Below, one piece after another: positions 1-9,300 of a DNA stretch of 64,000 nucleotides; positions within the stretch are counted from its first letter, which is position 1, and the number at the start of each line of letters is the position of its first letter. The notes beneath the pieces were generated by a model. That model searched no databases. It saw only the letters and a list, made by a program, of their open reading frames with translations, and was not told where the DNA came from. The DNA is taken from assembly GCA_902381685.1 (NCBI GenBank), contig LR698958.1, positions 1,055,672 to 1,119,671 of the forward strand, read 5' to 3'. Origin of the DNA: Lachnospiraceae bacterium. Lineage in GTDB: Bacteria > Bacillota > Clostridia > Lachnospirales > Lachnospiraceae. A program made the position numbers and the translations under genes.

Positions 1-127
1 TTTGTTCAAGTATTTCCACAACTTTAAGCGCTGCTCTCTCCATCAAAACGCAGGAAGGTACGCCCATCTGTTCAATGGTATACCGATCTGCATATTGCAT
101 CTCTTCACCTGTTAATACATATCTCAT
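1..127 (-). CDS. NAD(P)H-hydrate epimerase / dehydratase, N-terminal part (cut by window edge)
   Basis: Only the first 42 codons are visible; the rest lies beyond base 1. The peptide begins [20 protein letters not shown] and continues with [13 protein letters not shown], the typical start of the YjeF_N domain of NAD(P)H-hydrate epimerase, which repairs damaged hydrated nicotinamide cofactors. In most Firmicutes this domain is fused to the ADP/ATP-dependent dehydratase; that part cannot be checked here. The start is supported by an AGGAGGGG ribosome-binding site a few bases upstream. It follows rex by 96 bases on the same strand and may be cotranscribed with it. Confidence 0.8.
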   Translation of the reverse strand, partial: MRYVLTGEEMQYADRYTIEQMGVPSCVLMERAALKVVEILEQ

Positions 128-223
128 CTTACCCCTCCTGATTCTGACCGAATTTTTTCTCAGAAGAAAACAACGCATAGAAAAAGGCGGATTCCCACAC
201 TTCCACTATACGTTGTTTCGCTG

Positions 224-868
224 TTATTCTGTATGTTCTTTGTTATAACGGCTGAGATTATATGATAATCTCATAAGACTTTCCGACAAATGTACGTTTT
301 CCACAATGACATTCTCCGGTAAATCTAAATCTGTATGCGCAAAATTCCAAATTGCACGCACACCGTTATCTACCAAAAGTTTCGCAACTTCAACCGCTTT
401 TGCCTTCGGGATTGTGAGAACGGCTATATCAATATTGTGTTCATTGATAAAATCTTTCAATTCGTCCATCATGCGAATTGGGACTCCGCGAATAGATACA
501 CCCGAAAGTCTTGGATTCACATCAAAAATACCTTTAAAAATAAACCCTCTTCTCTCAAATGAAGTATAATTTGCCAGTGCCTGTCCAAGATTACCTGCAC
601 CGATTATAATCATATTATGATCTATATCCAATCCCAAAATCTTGCCGATTTCTGTATATAAATATTTTACATTATATCCATATCCCTGCTGTCCGAATCC
701 GCCAAAATTGTTCAAATCCTGACGTATCTGGGAAGCGGTTACCTGCATTCTTCTGCTCAATTCATTTGAAGAAATACGCTCTACATTGTCTTCAAGTAGT
801 TCTCCTAAGTATCTGTAGTATCTAGGCAATCTGCGTATTACTGCCTGAGAAATTTCTCTTTCTTCCAC
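224..868 (-). CDS. rex: Redox-sensing transcriptional repressor Rex
   Basis: Rex senses the NADH/NAD+ ratio and represses fermentation and reductive genes when NADH is low. The 214-residue protein has the N-terminal winged-helix region (residues about 1-80, with ASQIRQDLNNFGGFGQQGYGY) and a Rossmann NADH-binding domain starting at the glycine motif GAGNLG (90-95). The C-terminal helix that swaps between subunits is also present. Length is normal for the family. Its own near-consensus promoter lies just upstream (901-929). I did not find a properly spaced Rex palindrome at this promoter. A related but differently spaced repeat is found at the gap promoter in this window. Confidence 0.97.
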   Translation of the reverse strand: MEEREISQAVIRRLPRYYRYLGELLEDNVERISSNELSRRMQVTASQIRQDLNNFGGFGQQGYGYNVKYLYTEIGKILGLDIDHNMIIIGAGNLGQALANYTSFERRGFIFKGIFDVNPRLSGVSIRGVPIRMMDELKDFINEHNIDIAVLTIPKAKAVEVAKLLVDNGVRAIWNFAHTDLDLPENVIVENVHLSESLMRLSYNLSRYNKEHTE

Positions 869-900
869 TGCACTTCACCTTCCAATCTGTTCTACGCAAT

Positions 901-929
901 ATTATATAGAATAGTTCCGATAAAGTCAA
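901..929 (-). promoter_or_regulatory. Sigma-A promoter of rex
   Basis: Minus strand: -35 TTGACT (924-929), 17-base spacer, -10 TATAAT (901-906). It lies just upstream of rex and back to back with the ABC-F gene on the plus strand. Confidence 0.8.
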
Positions 930-997
930 TTTTTTAGTTGTATTTTGCAGTATTTGAGTATAATATAAAGGATATGAGTTATTTTGGGAGGTTTATT

Positions 998-2914
998 ATG
1001 ATTTTAGCATGTCATAATCTTAATAAAGCATTTGGAGAACAGATCATCGTCAAAGATGGTTCTTTTCATATAGAGGAACATGAAAAAGCAGCCTTGATTG
1101 GCTTAAACGGAGCGGGAAAATCAACTATTTTGAAAATGATTATGGGCGAATTGCCTGTTGACAGCGGTGAGATTATTCTTGCAAAAGGTAAAACAATCGG
1201 TTACCTTTCACAACATCAGAAATTGGAAAGCGGAAATACTATTTACGAAGAAGTAAAAACAGCAAAATCTGATATTATCACTTTGGAAAATCAAATTCGC
1301 TCCATCGAACTGGAATTAAAGCATCTCACAGGGGAAGAACTTGAGAAACGTTTACAGACATATCATCATCTTACCGCTTCCTTTGAGCGTGCCAACGGAT
1401 ATGCTTATGAAAGTGAAATAACAGGTGTTTTAAAAGGTCTTGGTTTTTCGGAGGAAGACTTTGGGAAATCTGTGGATACGCTTTCTGGCGGACAGAAAAC
1501 GAGGGTTTCTTTGGGTAAACTCCTTTTAACAAAACCGGATATTCTTCTTCTCGATGAGCCGACGAACCATTTGGACTTAAATTCAATCGCATGGCTGGAA
1601 ACGTATCTTTCCAACTATCAGGGCGCCGTACTTATCGTGTCCCATGACCGTTACTTCTTAAATCGCGTCGTGACAAAAGTTATTGAAGTGGAACAGGGCA
1701 ATATTATGATGTTTTTAGGCAACTATACTGCATTTGCCCAGAAGAAGAAACTTGTCCGCGAAGCAAAATTAAAAGAATATATGAAGCAGCAACAGGAAAT
1801 CAAACATCAGGAAGCAGTTATTGAAAAACTTCGTTCTTTTAACCGGGAAAAGTCCATTCGCCGTGCGGAGAGCCGTGAGAAAATGTTGGACAAGATGACT
1901 TTGGTGGAAAAACCTACGGAGGTTACGTCAGAATTTCACATTTCCCTCGAACCTTCCTGTGTAAGCGGAAACGATGTGTTGACCGTAGAGCATTTAAGCA
2001 AGTCATTCGGAGCATTGAAACTGTTTCAGGATATTAGTTTTGAAATTAAACGCGGAGAACACGTTGCCGTTATCGGCGATAACGGAACGGGAAAGACAAC
2101 TCTTTTAAAGATTTTAAACGAGGTACAGCCGGCAGACAGCGGTGTATTTACTTTAGGAACAAACGTACATATCGGATACTATGATCAGGAACATCACGTT
2201 TTGCATATGGAAAAAACAATTTTTGATGAAATTTCAGATGATTATCCGACTTTGACAAATACACAGATACGAAATACTCTCGCCGCTTTCCTTTTCACAG
2301 GCGATGATGTATATAAACAGATTAAAGATTTAAGTGGTGGGGAACGAGGACGTGTATCTCTTGCAAAATTAATGCTTTCCGAAGCAAACTTTTTGATTTT
2401 GGACGAACCTACAAACCATTTGGATATTACATCAAAAGAAATTTTGGAAAAAGCATTGAACGATTACAGCGGAACAATCTTATATGTATCCCACGACCGT
2501 TACTTTATCAATCAGACGGCAACCCGCATTCTCGACTTAGTGAATCATACATTTGTCAATTATATTGGAAACTATGATTACTATTTGGAGAAAAAAGAAG
2601 AATTAACCGCTGCTTACACAAATGTAAATACAGACACTCTTTCTGCTTCCGCACCGACGGAATCGGAAACAAAACTGGACTGGAAGGCACAGAAAGAACA
2701 GCAGGCAAAAGAACGTAAAAGACAAAATGATTTACGAAAAACAGAAGAACGTATTTCTGCTCTGGAGGAACGTGACGGTGAAATTGATGAACTGATGACA
2801 CAGGAAGATGTGTATACCAATTCCGTTAAATGCCGTGAACTTTCCGAAGAGAAAGCAAACATTATGCAGGAGTTGGAACTTCTGTATGAGAAATGGGAAG
2901 AACTGGCGGAATAG
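998..2914 (+). CDS. ABC-F family ATPase (YdiF/Uup-like translation factor)
   Basis: ABC-F proteins have two ABC ATPase domains and no membrane part and act on the ribosome. Here the two Walker A motifs are GLNGAGKST and GDNGTGKTT, the signature motifs are TLSGGQKTR and DLSGGERGR, and both Walker B motifs read LLDEPTNHLD or ILDEPTNHLD. A charged linker joins the domains and a basic coiled-coil C-terminal extension follows (last ~80 residues), as in YdiF and Uup. I chose the start at 998 because GGGAGG lies 6 bases upstream and the domain begins directly at MILACHNLNKAFG; the frame is open 20 codons further up without conservation. A plausible -10 (TATAAT, 959-964) lies upstream with a weak -35. 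Antibiotic-resistance ABC-F subtypes cannot be excluded, but the length and tail favour a housekeeping type. Confidence 0.9.
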   Translation: MILACHNLNKAFGEQIIVKDGSFHIEEHEKAALIGLNGAGKSTILKMIMGELPVDSGEIILAKGKTIGYLSQHQKLESGNTIYEEVKTAKSDIITLENQIRSIELELKHLTGEELEKRLQTYHHLTASFERANGYAYESEITGVLKGLGFSEEDFGKSVDTLSGGQKTRVSLGKLLLTKPDILLLDEPTNHLDLNSIAWLETYLSNYQGAVLIVSHDRYFLNRVVTKVIEVEQGNIMMFLGNYTAFAQKKKLVREAKLKEYMKQQQEIKHQEAVIEKLRSFNREKSIRRAESREKMLDKMTLVEKPTEVTSEFHISLEPSCVSGNDVLTVEHLSKSFGALKLFQDISFEIKRGEHVAVIGDNGTGKTTLLKILNEVQPADSGVFTLGTNVHIGYYDQEHHVLHMEKTIFDEISDDYPTLTNTQIRNTLAAFLFTGDDVYKQIKDLSGGERGRVSLAKLMLSEANFLILDEPTNHLDITSKEILEKALNDYSGTILYVSHDRYFINQTATRILDLVNHTFVNYIGNYDYYLEKKEELTAAYTNVNTDTLSASAPTESETKLDWKAQKEQQAKERKRQNDLRKTEERISALEERDGEIDELMTQEDVYTNSVKCRELSEEKANIMQELELLYEKWEELAE

Positions 2915-2915
2915 G

Positions 2916-2949
2916 AAAAGGCAAACCTCTAAAATTGGGTTTGCCTTTT
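2916..2949. terminator. Bidirectional terminator between ABC-F gene and icd
   Basis: A 12-bp perfect stem (AAAAGGCAAACC with its complement) and a 10-base loop. A T-run leaves on the plus strand and T-rich sequence on the minus strand. It sits between two converging genes. Confidence 0.85.
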
Positions 2950-2953
2950 TCTC

Positions 2954-4150
2954 TTATAACAACTCAGCAATCGCCTGAATGAATTCCTCACTGTTTAGCA
3001 CAGTCGGATTTGGAATAGATGTAATCAACGCCAAATCTTTCGTCATCTTACCACTCTCAATGGTATCAAGGGTTGCTTTTTCCAACTTATCTGCAAACTG
3101 CATTAATTCTTTATTATTATCCAATTCACCACGTTTACGCAATGCTCCCGTCCACGCAAAAATAGTTGCCACAGAATTTGTCGATGTTTCTTCCCCTTTT
3201 AAATGTTTGTAGTAATGTCTTTGTACTGTACCGTGAGCCGCCTCATATTCATAGTATCCTTCAGGGGAAACTAAAACAGAAGTCATCATTGCCAGTGAAC
3301 CGAATGCTGAAGAAACCATATCACTCATTACATCACCATCATAATTTTTACAAGCCCATATAAATCCGCCTTCTGCTTTCATCACTCTTGCTACTGCATC
3401 ATCAATCAATGTATAAAAATATTCTATACCGCATTCTTTAAATTTTGCATCATATTCTTTCTCATAAATTTCCTGAAAAATATCTTTAAATGTGTGGTCG
3501 TATTTTTTGGAAATAGTATCTTTTGTGGCAAACCATAAATCCTGTTTTGTTTCTAACGCATAATTAAAACAACTTCTCGCAAAACTCTCAATAGAATCAT
3601 CGGTATTATGTATTCCCTGTGCGATTCCCGCTCCGTTAAACTGATGAATTAATTCTCTTTTTTCCGTTCCGTCCTCTGCTGTATAAACTAATTCTACTTT
3701 GCCCGGTGCGTCAATAATCATCTCTGTATTTTTATACACGTCTCCATAAGCATGTCTTGCCAGTGTGATTGGTTTCTTCCAATTTTTTACACATGGTTCA
3801 ATTCCCTTTACAACAATCGGTGCACGAAAAACCGTTCCGTCTAACATAGCGCGAATAGTTCCGTTCGGGCTTTTCCACATTTCTTTTAAATTATACTCTG
3901 TCATACGTGCTGCATTTGGTGTGATAGTAGCGCATTTAACGGCAACACCGTATTTTTTTGTCGCATTTGCAGAATCAATGGTAACTTGGTCATTTGTTGC
4001 ATTACGCTTTTCCAAACCTAAATCATAATACTCTGTTTTTAAATCAATGTACGGAAGTAATAAAGTGTCTTTGATCATCTTCCAAAGAATACGTGTCATT
4101 TCATCTCCGTCCATCTCAACGAGCGGGGTAGTCATTTTAATTTTTTCCAT
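2954..4150 (-). CDS. icd: NADP-dependent isocitrate dehydrogenase, eukaryotic-type (subfamily II)
   Basis: Converts isocitrate to 2-oxoglutarate with NADP+, feeding glutamate synthesis. The 398-residue protein resembles the eukaryotic cytosolic homodimeric type rather than the E. coli type. Substrate-binding arginines fall at residues 100, 109 and 132 (SPNGTIR, GTVFR, ARHAYGD), the same numbers as in human IDH1. The motif HGTVQRHY keeps the Arg-His pair associated with NADP+ preference. The start has an AAGGAGG site. It lies 19 bases behind a GntR/FCD regulator on the same strand and shares its palindrome-covered promoter, so it is probably controlled by that regulator. No aconitase or citrate synthase is next to it. 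Confidence 0.95.
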   Translation of the reverse strand: MEKIKMTTPLVEMDGDEMTRILWKMIKDTLLLPYIDLKTEYYDLGLEKRNATNDQVTIDSANATKKYGVAVKCATITPNAARMTEYNLKEMWKSPNGTIRAMLDGTVFRAPIVVKGIEPCVKNWKKPITLARHAYGDVYKNTEMIIDAPGKVELVYTAEDGTEKRELIHQFNGAGIAQGIHNTDDSIESFARSCFNYALETKQDLWFATKDTISKKYDHTFKDIFQEIYEKEYDAKFKECGIEYFYTLIDDAVARVMKAEGGFIWACKNYDGDVMSDMVSSAFGSLAMMTSVLVSPEGYYEYEAAHGTVQRHYYKHLKGEETSTNSVATIFAWTGALRKRGELDNNKELMQFADKLEKATLDTIESGKMTKDLALITSIPNPTVLNSEEFIQAIAELL

Positions 4151-4169
4151 TTCAGTGTCCTCCTTTTTA

Positions 4170-4817
4170 TTAAAACCCGTGTTTTTCTAAGTTCTCTAAT
4201 ACACATTTCATATGCTCGGTTATCAGCTCCCCTGCAAGCAGTTTATCTTTCTTTTTAATTGCTTCCAAAATTGCCTTATGCTCTGCGACTGATTTTTCTA
4301 ACCGCCCTTCTGTCTTCACCGAATACACTCTCGCAAACTGCACATATTGATATAAATCAGATAAAATGTGTTTCAATATTTTACTGCCACATGCTTCATA
4401 TAAAATACGATGAAATTTTCCGTCTAGTATAGCCATTTTATCCGTACCGGATTTTTTCAGATGAAATTCCGATAATAAAATAATTTCTTCCAACTCATTC
4501 ATATCTTCCTGTGTAATATTGTCAATCACCCATTCCGTACATAAATTTTCCAAAAGGGAGCGGATTATAAAAATATCATGTATATCTTTCTTGCTGATTC
4601 CCGTCACATAAGTTCCTTTATTCCGAATTGTTTTAACAAGTCCTTCCAGTTCTAGTTTTTTGAACGCCTCACGTACAGGAGTTCTGCTGACACCCAATTC
4701 TTTTCCAATTGTCATTTCTCTTAATTCATCATTTTCCTGATAAACACCGGATAAAATATCATTACGCAATTTGTGAAACACTTTTTCACTCAATGAATAT
4801 CCTTTATCCTTTTCCAT
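4170..4817 (-). CDS. GntR family transcriptional regulator, FCD (FadR-like) type
   Basis: The 215-residue protein has an N-terminal winged helix-turn-helix (about residues 8-72, with [18 protein letters not shown]) and an all-helical FCD ligand-binding domain. The four FCD metal-binding residues appear intact as Asp132, His136 (DGKFH), His180 (AEH) and His202 (TEH). Such domains often bind carboxylic acids through a metal; a tricarboxylic acid ligand is my inference from the adjacent icd. The start at 4817 is chosen for the upstream GGAGAG and domain position; the frame is open 37 codons upstream through the operator region, which cannot be coding. It heads a two-gene unit with icd. Confidence 0.9.
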   Translation of the reverse strand: MEKDKGYSLSEKVFHKLRNDILSGVYQENDELREMTIGKELGVSRTPVREAFKKLELEGLVKTIRNKGTYVTGISKKDIHDIFIIRSLLENLCTEWVIDNITQEDMNELEEIILLSEFHLKKSGTDKMAILDGKFHRILYEACGSKILKHILSDLYQYVQFARVYSVKTEGRLEKSVAEHKAILEAIKKKDKLLAGELITEHMKCVLENLEKHGF

Positions 4818-4841
4818 TTGTTTCACTCTCCACAACTCTAT

Positions 4842-4871
4842 TTTTGTATAATTGTATACAATTATACAAAA
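4842..4871. promoter_or_regulatory. 30-bp perfect palindromic operator (GntR-type)
   Basis: The 30 bases are exactly identical to their reverse complement. The centre is ATTGTATACAAT, flanked on each side by TTTTGTATA or its complement, so the half-site TTGTATA occurs in overlapping copies. GntR/FCD regulators commonly bind such TTGTATACAA-like sites. The palindrome covers the -10 element and most of the spacer of the gntR-icd promoter, so bound protein would block RNA polymerase. Confidence 0.85.
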
Positions 4872-4879
4872 TCTGTCAA
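4851..4879 (-). promoter_or_regulatory. Promoter of gntR-icd
   Basis: Minus strand: -35 TTGACA (4874-4879), 17-base spacer, -10 TACAAT (4851-4856). It is overlapped by the palindromic operator. Confidence 0.85.
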
Positions 4880-4885
4880 GAGAAT

Positions 4886-4922
4886 AAAAAATCCCCCTTA
4901 CCACTTTCGTGATAAAGAGGAA
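4886..4922 (-). terminator. Terminator after the DUF1653-like gene
   Basis: On the minus strand a stem of about 13 pairs with GAAA tetraloop (including G-T pairs) is followed by six T residues. It closes the rnc-smc-ftsY unit and separates it from the gntR promoter. Confidence 0.85.
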
Positions 4923-4930
4923 TTTCATCT

Positions 4931-5344
4931 CTAGTGAAGTCTTCCGCCTTCATATTTCATTTTCATTCTGATAAAATGTAAAAGCTCCTGATATCGCATC
5001 TCCATGGAAGTTTCTTTCTCGGCAAAATCCATACTCTGTGCCGCGATACTCATAAACTTTTCTGTAATATCCTTCTTATGTTTCTGCAAAAAATATAATT
5101 TCTGCTCATTTTCAACTATATCAAGAAAATCTTCAATCAGACGCATATCTTCATCAGAAACTTTTTCCATTTCCTTTATAAAAGAAACAAGAGTTCTTAC
5201 ATACACTTTTTCTTCCTTGTCATTTTCTTTATAGACAACCATTTCTTCCCCTGTCTGAAAATCTGTTGCCAATTCCATAACCTGACATTGTTTTCCTTCC
5301 GGAAATCTGTAACATTCCCCTTTCGTTACCGTTTTATACTCCAT
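4931..5344 (-). CDS. DUF1653-like protein downstream of ftsY
   Basis: A 137-residue protein of unknown function. The first ~60 residues (with EEMVVYKENDKEEKVYVRTL) resemble the small DUF1653 beta domain, whose members carry a conserved EEMVVY-like core and an aromatic-Arg-Pro-Leu strand. The remaining ~75 residues are helical and charged (two or three amphipathic helices, EKETSMEMRYQELLHFIRMK). No signal peptide or membrane segment. It is the last gene of the smc-ftsY unit, 15 bases after ftsY, with an AAAGGGG ribosome-binding site and a strong terminator behind it. The DUF1653 assignment is by eye; a helical tail of this size is not typical for stand-alone DUF1653 proteins. Confidence 0.65.
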   Translation of the reverse strand: MEYKTVTKGECYRFPEGKQCQVMELATDFQTGEEMVVYKENDKEEKVYVRTLVSFIKEMEKVSDEDMRLIEDFLDIVENEQKLYFLQKHKKDITEKFMSIAAQSMDFAEKETSMEMRYQELLHFIRMKMKYEGGRLH

Positions 5345-5359
5345 GTCTATTTCCCCTTT

Positions 5360-6304
5360 CTATCTGTCAGATGATTCATCTGTATAAAACAGCGCATTAA
5401 CAAATTCGTCGGAATCGAATTTCTGAAGGTCGTCTATAGATTCCCCTACACCGATATATTTTACCGGTATTTTTAATTCTGATTGAATGGCCACTGCAAT
5501 ACCGCCTTTAGCGCTTCCGTCCATCTTAGTCAATACAATTCCGGTAATATCCGCTACTTCATTAAATTCTCTTGCCTGTGCAAGGGCATTCTGTCCTGTT
5601 GTACCGTCCAAAACAACTAATGTTTCTCTGTACGCTTCAGGATACTCGCGTTCAAGGACGCGGTTGATTTTCTTTAATTCTTCCATAAGATTTTTCTTAT
5701 TGTGAAGCCTTCCTGCCGTATCACAGAGAAGTACGTCAGCGTGACGCGCCTTCGCTGCGGCAACCGCATCATATACGATAGCTGCAGGGTCTGCACCGTC
5801 CTGTCCTCCAATCAATTCCGCATCTGCTCTTCTCGCCCACTCTACAAGTTGTTCGCCTGCTGCGGCACGGAATGTATCGGCAGCAGCCAATACGACCTTT
5901 TTATTGTTTGCACGAAGTTTCCCTGCAAGTTTTCCTATGGTAGTTGTCTTTCCTACCCCATTCACACCAATGACAAGAACGACAGATGTTCTGTCCTCAA
6001 ATTCATATGCTGTTTCACCTACACGCATCTGTTCCTTAATACTGTCGATAAGAAGTTGCTTGCATTCCATTGGCTCTTTAATTCTCTGCTCTTTTACTTT
6101 TGCACGCAAATCATCTAAAACGGCATAGGTCGCCTGTACACCTAAATCGCCCATAATAAGCACTTCTTCCAGTTCCTCGTAAAATTCCTCATCAATTTTA
6201 GAAAATCCGTTAAAAATACTGTCCATACTTGAAACGATACTGTCTCTTGTCTTGGTCAGTCCGGAAACTAACCGTTTAAAAAATCCTTTTTTTTCTTCAC
6301 CCAT
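5360..6304 (-). CDS. ftsY: Signal recognition particle receptor FtsY
   Basis: FtsY is the membrane-associated GTPase that receives SRP-bound ribosomes. The 314-residue protein has the helical N domain (about 20-95) and the SRP-type G domain with GVNGVGKT (113-120), DTFRAAA, DTAGR and TKMDGSAKGG. The acidic A domain of E. coli FtsY is missing, as usual in Firmicutes; only a short charged N-terminus (MGEEKKGFFKRL) precedes the N domain. AGGAG lies upstream of the ATG. It follows smc by 10 bases, the standard rnc-smc-ftsY order. Confidence 0.97.
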   Translation of the reverse strand: MGEEKKGFFKRLVSGLTKTRDSIVSSMDSIFNGFSKIDEEFYEELEEVLIMGDLGVQATYAVLDDLRAKVKEQRIKEPMECKQLLIDSIKEQMRVGETAYEFEDRTSVVLVIGVNGVGKTTTIGKLAGKLRANNKKVVLAAADTFRAAAGEQLVEWARRADAELIGGQDGADPAAIVYDAVAAAKARHADVLLCDTAGRLHNKKNLMEELKKINRVLEREYPEAYRETLVVLDGTTGQNALAQAREFNEVADITGIVLTKMDGSAKGGIAVAIQSELKIPVKYIGVGESIDDLQKFDSDEFVNALFYTDESSDR

Positions 6305-6314
6305 AATATTTCTC

Positions 6315-9300
6315 CTATTTTGTTAAGTCCTTTTCCAATAAATCTACGGAGACAAGGGTTGAAACTCCCTTCTCCTGCATAGTAATGCCGTACAGTCTGT
6401 CTGCGGCAGTCATTGTTCCCCGTCTGTGGGTAATGACAATAAACTGTGTGTTCTTTGTGAGTTTATGAAGATATTGCGCAAATCTTGTTACATTTGAATC
6501 ATCAAGCGCTGCTTCAATCTCGTCCAAAAGACAGAACGGTGACGGTTTTAAATTTTGAATGGCGAATAACAGGGAAATTGCCGTCAACGCTTTTTCCCCA
6601 CCGGATAACTGCATCATATTTTGCAGTTTCTTTCCCGGAGGCTGCGCAATAATCCGTATGCCTGCTTCCAATATATCTTCGTCTTCCATCAATTCAAGAG
6701 TGCCTTTTCCTCCGCCAAATAACTGCTTAAACACTTTATCAAATTCACTTGCAATCTCCTTGAAACGCTCTGCAAACTGTTTCCTCATGGCAGTGTCTAA
6801 CTCTTCGATAATCTGAATGAGAGTTTCCTTTGCCTCCACCAAGTCATCATATTGTGTTTTTAAAAAGTCATATCTTTCGGATACGTTTTTGTAATCTTCT
6901 ATCGCATTTACATTGACTGAACCTAAACCTCGAATTTCCGACTTCAAAAGTTGAATCTGACGTTTTATCTCGGATAAATCCGTAAAAGTCTCATTTCGCA
7001 GTTCTCTGGCCTTACTGTAGGTGATCTCATATTCTTCCCACATATAGTTAATCTGTTTTTCTAAAGTCTCTTCAAAAGTTTCTTTTTTACTGTTTAAGCG
7101 GAAACTTTCTTTATCCAAATCAGACATATGTTTGGAAAGTTCTTCCCTTTTTGTTAAAAAGTCCTTATTTTTCTGTGTTAAAATTTCTTTTTCCTGACTT
7201 AAATTTTGAATCTTCAATTCAATCTCTTCAAACAACTCTTTTGAATTGGTTATAGTTGTCCGGATTTCCTCAATCTGTTTCTCTTTCTCTCCAATTTCCA
7301 AAGAAGAATTTTCTTTATTCTGTCTCAACTGCTCCAGTTCTTCACCGAATTTAGCCATTTCTTCATGTATACGGGAAAGATTTTCAAGAATAAATTCATT
7401 TTTCTGCTCTAAATTTGCCAATGTCAGATGAATGCTCTCAGCCCTCTGCATTGTCTCGTTCTCTGAAACTTTTTCCTTCTCTAAAAGCAACTGTTGTTCC
7501 TCTATCTTTTTATTCAGTTCTCTTTCCAATTTTTCAGAAGTATCCAACTCAATCATGATAGATTCCTGATTTTCCAAAAGTTCTGCAGCCTGTTCTTCCA
7601 GTTCTTTTCCTTCCCGGTGCATATCTCCCGTCATCTTCAAAATATTTTCTTTTTTGGTATTTGCCTGGTTCAGATTCATCTTCAGTGTATTTTGAATGAC
7701 GTATTTTTTTTGCAGTTTTTGATTGTTCTCTTCAATTTTTTCATAGCAGCCTGCCCTCTCCTGTTTTATCACTGCAATTTCTTCTTCCATGACAGTCATT
7801 TCTTTCTTTAACTGTACAACGGTTTTTTCAAATTCTTCAATTTCTCTTCGCCTGCTCAACAGATTACTTGTGTTTTTAAATGCACCACCTGTCATTGCAC
7901 CGCCCGGATTAATTAATTCTCCTTCCACCGTAACGATACGAAGAGATTGCCTGTATTTGCGTGCAAGAGCAATTCCATCATCAATTTTCTCTACAACAAT
8001 TGTTCTTCCAAGGAGACTGTCTGCAAGAACTTTAAACTTGTCTTCCACTGTGACAAGTGTATTTGCAAGACCGATTACTCCTTTTTCACGTAAAACTTCC
8101 GGCTGACGAATACCTCCGCCACCGGTTATGGCTGTAAGGGGAAGAAACGTTGCACGTCCAAATTTATTCTGTTTCAAATACTGAATCATTCTTTTGGCCG
8201 TGTTTTCGTTATCGGTTACAATATTTTGAATACTTCCGCCAAGAGCCGTTTCAATGGCTATCTCATAGGCTTTATCCACTTTGATTAAATCGGCAACGAC
8301 ACCGAGAAGCCCTTGCTCCTGTTCTTTTTTCTCCATCACTTTGCGGATACTGTTTCCATATCCGTCGTATCTCTCCGTAATGTTTTTTAAAGATTCTAAA
8401 CGTGAAGCCTCTCTGTGGTATGCAGTCTGACCTGCGCGCAACTGTTCTGTTCGTTTTGCTAAAGTTCTCTGTAATTCCTGTATTTTTTCTTCCTGTGATT
8501 TTACCTCTGCTACATATGTTTGGATTTCTTCAGAAATTTCCTGTAAATCCTTTTCATATCCTCGAATGGATTCGTCCTGCACACTTACATCACTGCTGAT
8601 TTCAATTAATTTTTTGTTCATCTCTGCTTTGCGGACTTTCATCTGCTCAAGCAAAGTATCAAAATGTTGGATTTTTGCTTTTGTCACTGCCCTGTGATTC
8701 AACATATCCATAATGTCCTGTTTCCATTGCTCAATATTGGCAGTTAATTCTGTTATGCGCAACTGTATTGCAGCAAGTTGGGAATTGACTTCGTTCTCTG
8801 CAGTTTTTTGTGTATCCAACTGTTGTTGAAGTATATTCTGTTCCTTAAGATATTCTTCTTCATTCTTCTTACGTTCAGTAATTTCTACATGGATATGTGT
8901 GGAGCGCTGTGCAAAATGTTCATCACTCATTTTGGCACTGTTGATTTGTTCTTTTAATAGTTCAATCTGTCCTTCCAACTGTTGTTTCAACAGATGCGTT
9001 TCATTTAATTGACTTTTTGTATGTTCCATCGTACCGTCAATTTCATCTAACTGACTTTCGATTTCTTCATATTCCACCTTTGTATCGTTATACTTTTTCT
9101 GTGCAGCATCAAACTCTTCCTGTGCGTTTGCCAGTTGCCTTTCCACTTCCCCGATTTGTTTACGTATCCGCACACTTTCCATTAAGAAAAGATTAATATC
9201 ATATGATTTTAATTCTTCTTTTTTCTTTAAATATTCTTTTGCTTTTTCAGACTGCTTTTCCAGTGGGCCGATCTGCTTTTCTAACTCAGATAAAATATCC

